A DNA stretch of 64,000 bases, taken from NCBI RefSeq assembly GCF_025602895.1, contig NW_026516214.1, forward strand, positions 496,001 through 560,000, read 5' to 3'. This DNA comes from Polychytrium aggregatum. Lineage: Eukaryota > Chytridiomycota > Chytridiomycetes > Polychytriales. Both the position numbers and the translations under genes were made by a program. Under the pieces are notes generated by a model that was not told the origin of the DNA, did no database searches, and saw only the letters and a list, made by a program, of their open reading frames with translations. Shown here piece after piece: positions 46,401 through 56,602 of the stretch; the stretch's first letter is position 1, and the number at the start of each line of letters is the position of its first letter.

Positions 46401-47628
46401 TTCGTGCTCCACGTGAACCCTACAATCGTCGACGGTTGGCAGTCGAGCTGTCCACCAACAAACTCAACTCATCCAAGATATCGCTTGTCCAACCCGAGCC
46501 GCAGCTCACCGAGCTTCAAACTATCTCCAAATACCACTGGTTCCCAGGACTAGATGTGAGTTCCAGAGTTTCGCTTGATGAGACTGTGCGCTTGGGCCCC
46601 TAAGGCGCAGGCTTTCTCAGATGAGGGGACTAGTTGACAGAACAGTTGATGAGAAATACCCGAGCCCCACAGTCTGTCTCATCCCATGGGATCTTCTTCG
46701 GCCATGCTTGACAGGACAAGCCGCTGACACTGATGAACATCATCGAGGTGCTATTCAAAGTTTTGAAGACGGGATATTGGCGAGAAAAGTGCGAAGCATC
46801 CAAAGCACTTTTATATCTCTACCGGACCTTCCAGAAGGACATACTCGATCCTCTCAACAGCCTCATCATCCCCCAGCTGGAGTTCACCGACGACGAAAAC
46901 TGGCAAGTGCGCGCCGCAGTCACATCAAACGTCATCCAGTACCAAATTTACAATTTGGATATCATCGCTACCCTTATATGTCGGCTAAATGACAAGAGCG
47001 ATGTTGTCAGGTACATGCTGGGGACGGAAAATGATTCGTCTGTAATCCATCTCCCTAATTGTGACAACGACTGTACAGTAGTCCACTGGCTACTGAAGGA
47101 CTTGTGATTGGACACGGAGCCGCAGACGCCCCAACTTTCAATCACAGGCCTCTTGCACGGACACCCGGGAGCGATCACTGATCTGGACCTGTCTCCACAC
47201 CATGCTGCTCAGAAAAATTGCTCAGCAAGGCCTGGAGTCCTTTGGAATCGACTCCAAAGAATCCCTGATGAACATGATGCGACAACTGAACATGTTGCGG
47301 CCCATAGCCAAAAACCGGGAGCCGGACTGGTTGGAGGTAAGTGGCACCCACTGTAGCTTGAGTTGCAGACACTGAATCGACCACCGACAGCATTCCGATC
47401 ATACGCTCAACTCTCCCATAGATCCTTCTCGAGCGCCTCGATGCTCAGTACTACTGCCATGTCGAAGAATCCAAGGTTGAGACACGGGGTTGGGTGAGGC
47501 GAGTGAGCAACAGCAATACGATGGTGATTACCGATGCTGAGCGGCCCGCTTCGGTTGTGGCCACGCTCGTCTTCGACTCGATCCCAACATCTCGATCAAG
47601 AAACAATTCGGCATCTCGCCACGACTAG
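40415..47628 (+). CDS. large WD-repeat + HEAT-like protein, WDR97/WDR87-like, many exons
   Basis: A long multi-exon gene read as one unit because successive exons match the layout of the WDR97/WDR87 group. The start is at 40415 (MAEDNDPHPYQNDH) or 40262. WD-repeat blades are visible around 41940-44160: ITSMVFHDVMECMITASKDA, IKVWNNQNCLIQELRGHSGG, FVVSCATDNTIRLWNLETA, DQMIKLWSIDSSNF, FATSSLDGMVKIWDGCESS and YSVCFCNQRGDLLVG. A charged linker follows (44650-46560; EARDWENT-like, KKVDSKDDLRN, then a 450-residue open exon from about 45300). Next is a HEAT-like segment near 46735-47110 (IEVLFKVLKTGYWREKCEAS, IIPQLEFTDDENWQVRAAV, IIATLICRLNDKSDVVRYML) and the last pieces SFGIDSKESLMNMMRQLNML and ILLERLDAQYYC, stopping at 47628. 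WDR97-type proteins are linked to cilia/flagella and apical structures in other eukaryotes. Many introns are not individually resolved, and two adjacent genes cannot be excluded. Confidence 0.65.
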
Positions 47629-47954
47629 TTGCGCAGACTCTACAGCGTAAGCACCGAAAGAGATCAGCAAATACACCGAGCAGCCAGATTCAAAAAAAAA
47701 GGAGCCATTGTACTTTCTGGACGGTGCGGAGGTTATTGGGACGGGTGCTGTGTCGAAAGTAACCATGCGTCCTATGCATCATCGACCCGGATGCAACTGG
47801 TGCTGGACCAGGTGGCGGTTGTCTCTCGCCGAGAACCATCCTCGCCGCCACGTCCTCGGCGAGAGGACAAATCGCTCTTGGTGCCGGCTTGTGTCCATCC
47901 TGCTTGTCCCCAAACTCATCCACTATCACCATCACCATCACCATCACCGCCGCA
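47629..47954. other. intergenic
   Basis: Spacer between the WDR97-like stop and the TMEM97-like start. A short catcac simple repeat (about 47928-47948) lies just upstream of the TMEM97-like ATG. Nothing else seen. Confidence 0.5.
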
Positions 47955-48694
47955 ATGGGACCTCGGTCGATTCTAAGCAGGCCCCTGGACCTGGTCATCT
48001 GGATCTATCTGCTCTCCCACATTGCCCCAACCTTCCTGATCGATACGCAGGCTTTCTTGCCTGCCAACAGCACATCCGATGCCCTGCGCGGGTTCTTGAA
48101 GGCCGCCTGGCTCGATAGCTCGGGAGACCCATTCGTTGGCTCCCTGTTCGATGGAAATGGGGCGAAATGGTTCGAGGCAATCATGCTGAATGAGTTTTTC
48201 ATAGAGACTCCGTTGATGTTTTACTGCATTTGGGCCCTTTGGAAAGGTATGCCGAGCTGATGCAGTTACGGCCTGTGGCCTCCTCGACCGACTGTGGTGG
48301 ATCTCGCCCGATCGATAATAACTCGGATATGCGGCACTATCTCCTCGCCGCATCGCTGGCTCTGCTCCGTCGCCCGTCTCTCGAAACTTCGAGTAAATGC
48401 CGAGGTTGAAAATCTTTCAGCAGTTATGCAGACGACTGATGTGCTTTCGTCAATCGCCCCCTAGATTCCCCATCGCTCAAGATCCCCGGAACGATCTATG
48501 CCACCCAATGCATCACAACCACATTCATGATCCTGTTTTCTCTCTTTACCGAGGACTACGATTTGACGTCCTCACAGTTCCTGACTCTGGCGTCGGTCTA
48601 CGGCATTTACATATTCTTTCCCATCCTCATCCTCTACCGCTGCACGATTGGGTGGCCTGAAGCAGCGTCCCCCCGAGCGTCTTCTGATAAGTAG
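47955..48694 (+). CDS. TMEM97/sigma-2-receptor-like EXPERA-domain membrane protein, two exons, 173 residues
   Basis: Four-TM protein of the EXPERA family (TMEM97, EBP, TM6SF2), which act in sterol binding or isomerisation at the ER and endolysosome. Exons 47955-48246 and 48465-48694 join in frame (522 nt; human TMEM97 is 176 residues). Motifs: LDLVIWIYLLSHIAPTFLID at the start, DPFVGSL, a conserved acidic position in WFEAIMLNEFFIETPLMFY (the E of the family's CELVFQLPF-like helix), IPGTIYATQCITTTFMILFS and FLTLASVYGIYIFFPILILY. The C-terminus is short (ASSDK). The pattern and length fit TMEM97 better than EBP. The ligand is unknown. Confidence 0.85.
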
Positions 48695-49412
48695 ATGCCA
48701 GTCCGCCGACCAACTCACTGTGCAGTCGCCCGTCACAACCCCAAAATATATCCTCACGCTCAGAATGCAGTGCATCCCGACCGAAGTGTCGATGGACCGG
48801 CTTCGTCTGTGCTGGGGTTTACAGCAAGCCTTTTTGAAACGGGACGGGTGCATATGGTATGATCCGACTACGCCGTGTTGCCGAATGAGACAATGTCCCC
48901 TTTTTTTCTTCAACCCGCTGTGCTCTGCGTATGATGGAACAGGTTCCACTTGTGGGCGAGCCGACTCAGTCGACTCTGGGTATACTTTCGGTCGTGCCTG
49001 GACGAGCGAAGATAGGCCGGAGTGGTCAGACGCAACCCCTCGGCAATTGGATCGACAAGATGTGGCAGCCAGACAGAAAGGATGCTTGCTCCTGCGATGG
49101 GGAAGCGCCATTGCCAGCCGTTGCTGAAACCAGCTCCACCAAAGTCAGCACCCAAACCAATATGCCGACGCTCGGATTCGAGCCATCGTACAGTCAGTTC
49201 AGAAAGAAACTGAATAGTCGTAGGCTCCAGTGGGCAAGCCATGCGATTGTTTCCCGCCCTGGTCTTGAATGCACTCGGTCGATCTCCTGTGGCGATAATC
49301 GACTGGTGTTGATGTATCGATGCGGGAGTGCGGTGCATTCACTCGATGTGGGAGTGTGGTGCATTCACTCGATGCGAGAGTGTGGTGCATCCACTTGACC
49401 CTCTGGACAGTT
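48695..49412. other. intergenic, no supported gene
   Basis: Downstream of the TMEM97-like gene. Overlapping frames on both strands (for example minus 48910-49338) show no domain. A 26-bp tandem repeat ends the region. Confidence 0.45.
49318..49395. repeat. 26-bp tandem repeat, three imperfect copies
   Basis: Three tandem copies of a 26-bp unit beginning cgatgyggga and ending cattcact, with a few substitutions between copies. Confidence 0.85.
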
Positions 49413-49559
49413 TCATGGTGTATCGATATCAAGATACTCAAGCACACCTGGACGTCTCTGGTAGTGGATGAACTGCTCAAAGTACTTGACGAGCCTGAGT
49501 CTCCGTGGACTGGCAGCGATGGCCACAATGGCGTCCTTGATTCGGATCCAGAATCGCAT
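49413..49559 (-). CDS. possible terminal exon or micro-gene, unrecognised
   Basis: A minus-strand frame of 48 residues (MRFWIRIKDAIVAIAASPRR, then LVKYFEQFIHYQRRPGVL) ends at TGA 49413-49415. The composition looks protein-like rather than random. An AG just upstream (CATTCAG) could be a splice acceptor, so this may be the last exon of a gene whose 5' part I cannot find, as the next block on that side is the plus-strand RasGEF gene. Low confidence. Confidence 0.25.
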   Translation of the reverse strand: MRFWIRIKDAIVAIAASPRRLRLVKYFEQFIHYQRRPGVLEYLDIDTP

Positions 49560-49794
49560 CACTGAATGACAGTGCGAAAGTCCAGGGTGTGGCGAACGGC
49601 CATACCCGGCGCACGATATTTTGAGGCAGCAAACTGTGTTCAGCGATCAAAATCCGGAGTGGCCCGTTTTTTTATTGGATTGGCTGTCGTGGCGACGGCC
49701 CGATCGTCAATGTTGTGCAGGCCGTGTGAAGAAATGAGGAGCAGACTTGCGCTGTATCTCGCCGCCACCCGACTCGGGCAAGAACATCCATAGC

Positions 49795-52700
49795 ATGCCG
49801 CAACAGACCACCGGCCCCGGGGCACTCGAAGCCAGTACAAAAGCCAGAACCCGAAGCCCCAGCAGTCCATCGCAGAATCTGGGCGCCTCGCCACGATCGT
49901 CGACCCCCATACGGTTGCGCTCCGGCACAAACCCTGGTGATGCGCCGGCTTCTCTCGAGGCTTTCGGGACAGGGCTCTCTCCTCTGCGCTCGCGGCTGGG
50001 GTCGATGGACAGTATCCAAGCGGAAGGAGGCGCCTTCACCATTGTCACGCCGGACTACAGCATCTCGGACAAGCCCAGGATCAACGAGCTCGACGTTGGC
50101 GGCATTACAAGGACAAAGATAGGAATAGCAGAGGCTCCAGGCGGCCATATGCATTCGGTACCTTGTTGGATGCGGCCGAGAACCCAGCGGTGGAATTCGG
50201 GTGGCAGAAGCCGGCACCGAGCTACAGGTAGGGAACTGTCTAACAGACATCTATACTCTTCTCCAGCTCGGGACGGATAATGCCGTGGCAAGTCCGGCGC
50301 GACGGGTAAGCATATCAGCCTCTCAGAATCCGCTGGTCCGATATCCGCGACTGAATCGCATCTCTACGCATTTGTATTATCGAGTCCTCGAGCCCGTGTC
50401 TCCATGTCGATGAGAAACAGGTAATCGACTTATTCGGCTCGACCACCCACTGTTGGTGAGCGTGGCAGCGGTGTGAGCCACTGCTGCTTTTGCCAGGATA
50501 ACGTCACTGGATCTTAGAGCGTCGACTCCGACTCGATCGACTCACATCATTGCAGCCGCCAGAACAGGGACTGAGGATCTTTGGGGAAAGCAAGCCGCGA
50601 AGGGTACGGTACCATCAATGAGCGTCGACCAGGCCAAGTCACACCGCAGAATCGGCGGGAGCACTGGCATTGCGGCACGGCCTCTCAGGGGAACACTAAT
50701 GGACGCATGCTCTGCACTCCCAGTCTTCGATCGACACAAGCGTCTGCTCCTCGCTGGACGTCCTTCCTGACGAGGGCGGGGTGCGCCAGCATCCCGGAGA
50801 GGAATGGCGAGCAACGCCGCTGTCGAATGCGAGGAGCAGCGGAGAAATCTTTCGATCAGGGCAGTTGAGTGCCAAAAATAAGTCAGCATGGGTATCAGAA
50901 GCGAAACTGGCATGGACAAGTTCAAAGAAGCCGGTTTGTTGAATATGGAAAGCACGATGCAATGCAGCTTGGGCCGGATGTTCATGCCCTCTCCGCGATC
51001 TCGAGCCACGGTATCGAGACTAATATTGCGACAACGTGCCCAGGCAAAAGACTTTGCAGACGTCCTCAGCGTATCTCCGAAAGAGCTTGCTGTGTGTACT
51101 CGACAGTGTCGTGTGTTTCTTCGCTGTGGACAACATGTTGTGGCACACCCACTCGGTTCCGAAACTTACGCTCTATTCCTGATACCAATCCTTCGTTCTT
51201 CCCGATGAAGAAACAAATCGCGCTGATGAATGCGCAACAGTTTCGGTCCATCAAGCTATGCGAGTTTAGTTCCCTTGGATGGACAGGGCCGGAAAAAAAC
51301 ATCAGGGCTGCAAACATTGTGGCCATGACGCAACTATTCAATCAGGTACTGAGCACATCTGCGTTCCGGATTCGTCGCCGTGAGCAAGGGACGAGTCTTG
51401 GGAGGGCATAGGCGGAACTTACCTGCCTGATATTATCACGCCCATTCAAACTGATGCACATTGTACCTTGCCGGTCTTGCAGGTTGCCATCTGGACCGGC
51501 AATGTGATCTTGTTTTCAGAAAACGCAAAGAGGCGGCTGCATCTGCTTTGCCATTTTATAGCAGTCGCTAAGGTTAGTTGTTGCATTTGTGTCGTTGCAC
51601 TTGAACGGATTGCTTCAAACTCCGGCCATGCTTTGGAGCTTCGAGAAACCGTTTCAGCAGCCTTCTATAAACCGCTTGGGAGCTAAATGTCTGGATCATC
51701 AGTCTCTATATGATGTAGGCGACTTCAACGGCGTATACAATATCATATCCGCACTCAACTCAACCCCTATCTACAGACTGCAAAGAACTTGGACGGTTGG
51801 TTGTGCCGTGATTCAGATGCGTGTGCCGAATTGATCCTGCACCAAGCTAACGCATAGCTTCCCTTGAATGAAACTGCAATCATATAAAGATGATCAGTCG
51901 GAAGGAAAGGGCCATATTCGACAAGCTTTCGGAGTTGATGTCGCCTCTCAACAACTGCGAGTCATATAGGCAGAAGCTTGCCCAAGCTAAATCCCCGTGT
52001 ATTCCATATCTAGGTAACCGTTGCACCTCTGCGAAGAGTTGATAGACTGCTTCCCGGACTCATTCAAGTTTATGCTCTCAACAGGACTGTTTTTGAGTGA
52101 TCTAACGTATCTCAACGAAGCTCTGAAAAAAGAACGAGCCCTCCCGGGCCGTGATAGGCAGATTCGTGAGCGAGAAGATCAAGTACGATGACCCATGTGA
52201 TCTCTTCATCGAGTTCGTTGCTGGGTTGATGGTGTTGAGGAAAGCTCGACACCGCGCACGCATGAGAAACTAATTTGCGCTGGCTTCGCCCCTCCTAATC
52301 GATTGAACGCCCTACTCACTTCGTATACACTCAATCACCACCACGGCCTTGGTTAAAGATGGCAGCCATCATCAAAGATATCGAAAGGTATCAAATCCAG
52401 GCAGTATACGACTATGAAGTATCTGAGCAGTTTATCGAGGCAATGGAGACTGTGAAGTTTCAGCCCGACCAACAACAGTTCCAGGAGAACCGACAGTACC
52501 AGAGATCGTACGAAATCGAACCAAAGATGAAAGTGGGGCAAGCTTCTGAGCCCGTCAAGATTCAGCTCAAAGACGAATCGGCTCCAGGCACTCTCAGCAA
52601 GCTTCATAAGGCCCTCAGTATCGATACAATGGTGAGTCGGCCGGACGATTCTTCCGCGACGGAGAGTCCGACACCAACGGCCTCAACGCCATTGCCTGGA

Positions 52701-54317
52701 AACAGCTTTTCGCTGCTCCGGTCACAAATAGCCGCCGCAGCAGCAGCAAAGGCAAAACAACGACTCACTGACAAGCTCAGTCATGGGTCATCAAGTTCTG
52801 AAGGGGAAGCTATGAGCAACTGGAGAAGACTTCGGGTTCAAATAGCTGCAGCTGCGGCTCTGAAGGGGAAGCAACGGAGCAACTCCAACTTTGGCGAGGG
52901 AGATGCTGCCAAGTTCGGTCTCCACCGAAAGGCAAAAAGCACAACAACAGGAAGCCCAGAATTTCTGTCGCCAAGTATCAAATCGCCGTCTGCGTTGCCA
53001 TTCTATGATTCCGATGACGACGATTCCGATAACGACGATGACGAGAACGACGATGATGGGAACGACGACTCCGACCCAGACGACGACGACAGAAAAGGGT
53101 GGATATCACGGTTCAAGCCCTCACGCGAAAATAGCGTGCAGAGCCATCGGAAAGAGCCGTCCGCATCCAAGTTCACAAAACTCACACTTCAAGTTTTCCC
53201 ACAAAAGGACACGCCCCTAACCGTTGCACCTGTAGTTGGGCTGTTTTCGGAGAGCGGAAGTTGTACCGAGCTGCTCAGTGGACTCGTCAATGTCAAGTAC
53301 ATCAGCACTGCAGGGGGACATCGCCCCGACCACAAAAAGTGGAAGAAATTCTGGGTTGTCTTACGGGCAAGCACGCTGTCTCTCTATTCGGTTCAGAAGA
53401 AAAACAACCTCTCCAGCAAGGTGCTCGGCAAGATGCGTGGCGACAGGGGCGACAGGGGCGACAAAGTCGATCGCACCGACCCCTGTTTAGATCTCAATAA
53501 TCAGAATTTAGATCATGAAAATAGAAAGACGCCATCGGCCTTTGGTATACTCCGCGAAAAATCTGGGAAATCATCAACACAGAGCCAAGAGGGCTTGCAG
53601 CGAGAGAGAACAGTCGGTACAGTCAGCCCAACAACTCCTCAGCAGTATTGTCTGAGCGCAGATAATCTATCGGCGTCGGAGGGAAGGCCTCCTGCAGTGT
53701 CGAGTGGCCTCTCGAAAGGAAGGAGGGACGCTCAGAGCTCCGAGCAACTGGGTCACATCCCACGCAAGAGGAGCCAAAATGAAGGAGCCGAGAGACTCGC
53801 CGTCGGCTCGGTCCGATCAACCGAAGTAGACGAAGGAGGGGCGTCATTTTTTGGGTCGTACTATCGAGTTCAGGTGAGTATCCAGGCCAAGAGATTGCTG
53901 CCGGGTTGAAGTGTACTGGCTTGATCTCCAGGCGCTGTGGCAATGATACCAGGATGCGGACTCATTGTTGGATGGAATCATCACATTGTCGCCCATAGTC
54001 AAACAAAATCAAGGACGTTATCGAAATCACCGAGATACACGTCGAAGTTGCCACAGATTATCTCAAGAGGAGACACGTTATGCGCATAACCACCGAAAAG
54101 GGCTCATGTGTAATGATGCAGGCTCAATCTCAGGAAGAAATGCAGAAGTGGATCAACTCGATTCACGGCGTAGCTGAATGGGTACGAGCCTTGAATCAAG
54201 TTTTGTCGGGCTGGAAACACTTAGGCAGATATAAATAACCGGCATATTCCCTCCTGTCCTTAGAAACGGTTCACCTCGCAACCTCAAACGACAAAACAGG
54301 CCAGTCAGAGAGAATAG
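49795..54317 (+). CDS. RalGPS-like RasGEF: RasGEF (CDC25) catalytic domain + acidic linker + C-terminal PH domain, many exons
   Basis: A guanine-nucleotide exchange factor for a Ras/Ral-type GTPase. The start at 49795 (MPQQTTGPGALEAS) opens a Ser/Pro-rich N-terminus (to VTPDYSISDKPRINEL). RasGEF exons between about 51050 and 52400 give DFADVLSVSPKELA, CEFSSLGWTGPEKNIRAANI, VAMTQLFNQ, VAIWTGNVILFSENAKRRLH, GDFNGVYNIISALNSTPIYR, LSELMSPLNNCESYRQKLAQ, SPCIPYLG, GLFLSDLTYLNEALKKER and MAAIIKDIERYQIQAVYDYE. These match the order of the CDC25 fold. A large exon from 52359 has two IAAAAAxKxKQR segments, a poly-Asp/Asn stretch (53005-53090), and the start of a PH domain (KKWKKFWVVLRASTLSLYSV). The PH C-terminal helix is in a later exon (EEMQKWINSIHGVAEW). 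The end is either TAA at 54238 or, if one more intron (about 54182-54264) is removed, TAG at 54315-54317. RasGEF followed by a PH domain is the RalGPS layout. Several intron borders are unresolved. Confidence 0.75.
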
Positions 54318-54870
54318 CGCTGAGCTGCGCCACAGCATCACTGCCCTGTTGGAGCCCCTGCATTCAAGACCAAAGTTCACTTGTTTCTCTGGATTATGAA
54401 TACATATCCATCCGTTCATCTATATTTGCGGAGCCCGATGGTCCTACTTTGATCGGAAGCGGGGAATCGCTATTCGTGGAGTATCAGCTGGCTACGACTG
54501 ATTGGCACTTCAAATGCCTTTGCTGCCGCCAGAGAAATGGAGGCTGGAACATGCTCATCAAGATGGGTGCTTAATGCAATGAGGCGTATATACACCAATT
54601 TCGCACTGTATTGTAAATGAAGCCGGGGAATGCTGCCGAGTATGTCGGCGATATGCCGCCCGAAGCAGGATTCCGCATCAGAGCCGATCACAGTCCGACA
54701 ACAACGACCATGCAACCGATAGTCCCGTTGGCCCACATGCGCAATTGGCATACAAATAGCGTAAATCTTTATCAATTGGCAAGTATCGCAATAAATCTGG
54801 AGATATTTCAAGCTGTGCCAATCAGGAGGACAATTTGGAAATGGAGATAGGGCTCTGTGGACGCACATGA
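54318..54870. other. intergenic, left flank of the tRNA palindrome
   Basis: Between the RasGEF gene and the inverted repeat. A minus-strand frame (54470-54991) overlaps the palindrome arm and shows no domain. Nothing else supported. Confidence 0.45.
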
Positions 54871-55082
54871 ATGAGGAGGACTGTCGATCCAGGAAAGAGA
54901 AATGGCCAAGAGAGAGTACTGGTGGGATATCAAGAAGGAGGGGAAGGCAGGGGTGGACTGAAATAGCCAAGTTGGGCAGAGGTTGCAGCACAAGAGCAGA
55001 GCAAGCGATTCGGATGGAGTGGAGACAATCGACTCGAGTTTGGTACTATTTTCTATATGCACTTGAGCAATATGCCGCCAAT

Positions 55083-55165
55083 GGTGATATGGCCGAGTCG
55101 GTCTAAGGCGTCCGACTCAAGTTCGGATCTCGCAAGAGGCGTGGGTTCGAATCCCACTGTCACCA
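55083..55165 (+). tRNA. tRNA-Leu (anticodon CAA), intron-less
   Basis: Acceptor stem GGTGATA pairs with TGTCACC (one G-T pair); discriminator A. The D arm is TGGCCGAGTCGGTCTAAGGC. The anticodon stem TCCGA/TCGGA encloses CTCAAGT, giving anticodon CAA (reads UUG). A long variable arm TCTCGCAAGAGGC marks a type II (Leu) tRNA. The T arm is GTGGGTTCGAATCCCAC. No oligo-T terminator follows before the next tRNA gene 50 bp downstream. An identical copy in inverse orientation is at 56308-56390. Confidence 0.95.
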
Positions 55166-55215
55166 GAGGCGGAGAAGGCGAGCCCTGCGCCCGATCCCAG
55201 TTACACAGTTCATCA

Positions 55216-55286
55216 GCCATGATAGTATAGTGGTAGTACATTGCGTTGTGGCCGCACCGACCCTGGTTCGATTCCAGGTCATGGCA
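55216..55286 (+). tRNA. tRNA-His (anticodon GTG)
   Basis: Acceptor stem GCCATGA pairs with TCATGGC; discriminator A. The D arm is AGTATAGTGGTAGTAC. The anticodon loop TTGTGGC gives GTG. The T arm is CCTGGTTCGATTCCAGG. It is followed by a T5 run at 55292-55296. It lies 50 bp after tRNA-Leu with no oligo-T in between, so the two may be made as one Pol III transcript. The inverse copy is at 56187-56257. Confidence 0.95.
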
Positions 55287-55291
55287 TTGTC

Positions 55292-55296
55292 TTTTT
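55292..55296 (+). terminator. RNA polymerase III T-run terminator after tRNA-His
   Basis: Five Ts begin six bases after the tRNA-His 3' end. This is the first oligo-T after the tRNA-Leu/tRNA-His pair. Confidence 0.75.
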
Positions 55297-55477
55297 GCTC
55301 TGCTCTGTTCTGCCGTTTCGTCTCTTCGTCCCTTCGTCTCTTCTTCTTTCGGCCTGCATTTGCATTTGCTGTTTCTTGCATCTCTTGCATCTCCTGCATC
55401 TCCTGCACGATCGGCATGATTTGTACTGCTTGAGTCTTCGCCGCCCTGCTCTCTCCACCTGCTTGCACTCCACTCAC

Positions 55478-55995
55478 CGTCACTCCACCACAGGTCGCCA
55501 GTCCGCAATATCCCGCATCTACTCCACCAAAGCCACCAGCATTCGTCTGCCCATATCAAGTCCGCCGATATCGATACTCCGTGGCCACTTGTCCTGTGTT
55601 TCCAGCTCACCACGGTGCTCACATCGATGCCGCCGATACTTCAGGCACCATCAACTGATATTCCGCACCAATATTGTCAAAGGCCAGACCCGTCCTGCTC
55701 CTGCTCCGGCGCTGGCTAGCTGGCTCGCCAACTCTCCCACCATGGTCATCATGCCGGAAGGCCCGAGTATCCGGCTCAATGGTGGACATCTGGGCCGCAG
55801 ACCAACGAGCATCCGGGAGACAGATTGGTTGCGATCCGGTGTGGGCATGCAGGCAGGGACATCCAGACATCGGACGCAGCAGTGTGGAGATTCTCAACAA
55901 GTCGACCAAGACTGAATCGGGAGTGGTGGGAGTGGGAATGGGAGTGGGAATGGGAGTGGAGCGTGAGTGGAGCGTGAGTGGAGCGTGAGTGGAGC
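55478..55995. other. spacer of the inverted repeat
   Basis: The 518-bp unique centre of the palindrome. It holds short open frames on both strands with no recognisable domain (for example MVIMPEGPSIRLNGGHLGRR on plus from 55741). A G-rich minisatellite begins near its right end. Confidence 0.6.
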
Positions 55996-56003
55996 GTGAG
56001 TGG
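55960..56003. repeat. 11-bp tandem repeat at the inner edge of the right palindrome arm
   Basis: Unit agcgtgagtgg in four perfect copies, preceded by two copies of a gggagtgggaat-type unit (about 55929-55952). The right arm of the inverted repeat begins inside the last copy, so the repeat marks the duplication junction. Confidence 0.9.
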
Positions 56004-56176
56004 TGTGCAAGCAGGTGGAGAGAGCAGGGCGGCCAAGGCTCAAGCAGTACAAATCATGCCGATCGTGCAGGAGATGCAGGAGATGCAAGAGATGCAAGAA
56101 ACAGCAAATGCAAATGCAGGCCGAAAGAAGAAGAGACGAAGGGACGAAGAGACGAAACGGCAGAACAGAGCAGAGC

Positions 56177-56181
56177 AAAAA
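56177..56181 (-). terminator. RNA polymerase III T-run terminator after the minus-strand tRNA-His
   Basis: Mirror image of the 55292-55296 T5 run in the inverted arm, read on the minus strand. Confidence 0.75.
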
Positions 56182-56186
56182 GACAA

Positions 56187-56257
56187 TGCCATGACCTGGA
56201 ATCGAACCAGGGTCGGTGCGGCCACAACGCAATGTACTACCACTATACTATCATGGC
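56187..56257 (-). tRNA. tRNA-His (anticodon GTG), second copy
   Basis: Sequence-identical inverse copy of the gene at 55216-55286, inside the right palindrome arm. Cloverleaf elements are intact. Confidence 0.94.
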
Positions 56258-56307
56258 TGATGAACTGTGTAACTGGGATCGGGCGCAGGGCTCGCCTTCT
56301 CCGCCTC

Positions 56308-56390
56308 TGGTGACAGTGGGATTCGAACCCACGCCTCTTGCGAGATCCGAACTTGAGTCGGACGCCTTAGACCGACTCGGCCATATCACC
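56308..56390 (-). tRNA. tRNA-Leu (anticodon CAA), second copy
   Basis: Sequence-identical inverse copy of the gene at 55083-55165, inside the right palindrome arm. Acceptor, anticodon, variable and T arms are intact. Confidence 0.94.
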
Positions 56391-56602
56391 ATTGGCGGCA
56401 TATTGCTCAAGTGCATATAGAAAATAGTACCAAACTCGAGTCGATTGTCTCCACTCCATCCGAATCGCTTGCTCTGCTCTTGTGCTGCAACCTCTGCCCA
56501 ACTTGGCTATTTCAGTCCACCCCTGCCTTCCCCTCCTTCTTGATATCCCACCAGTACTCTCTCTTGGCCATTTCTCTTTCCTGGATCGACAGTCCTCCTC
56601 AT

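Larger units (their letters stand above)
54871..55477. repeat. left arm of a 607-bp inverted repeat
   Basis: This segment is repeated in inverted orientation at 55996-56602. Both arms are exactly 607 bp by my alignment, and position p in one arm matches 111473 minus p in the other. I see only a few mismatches, clustered near the inner ends (for example gcttgagtcttcgcc here versus gcttgagccttggcc in the reverse complement of the other arm). The arm carries tRNA-Leu and tRNA-His genes. The outer edge is sharp at atgaggaggactg. Confidence 0.92.
55996..56602. repeat. right arm of the 607-bp inverted repeat
   Basis: Reverse-complement copy of 54871-55477. It contains the second tRNA-His and tRNA-Leu genes on the minus strand. 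The outer edge ends at cagtcctcctcat, after which the flanks differ. Confidence 0.92.
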
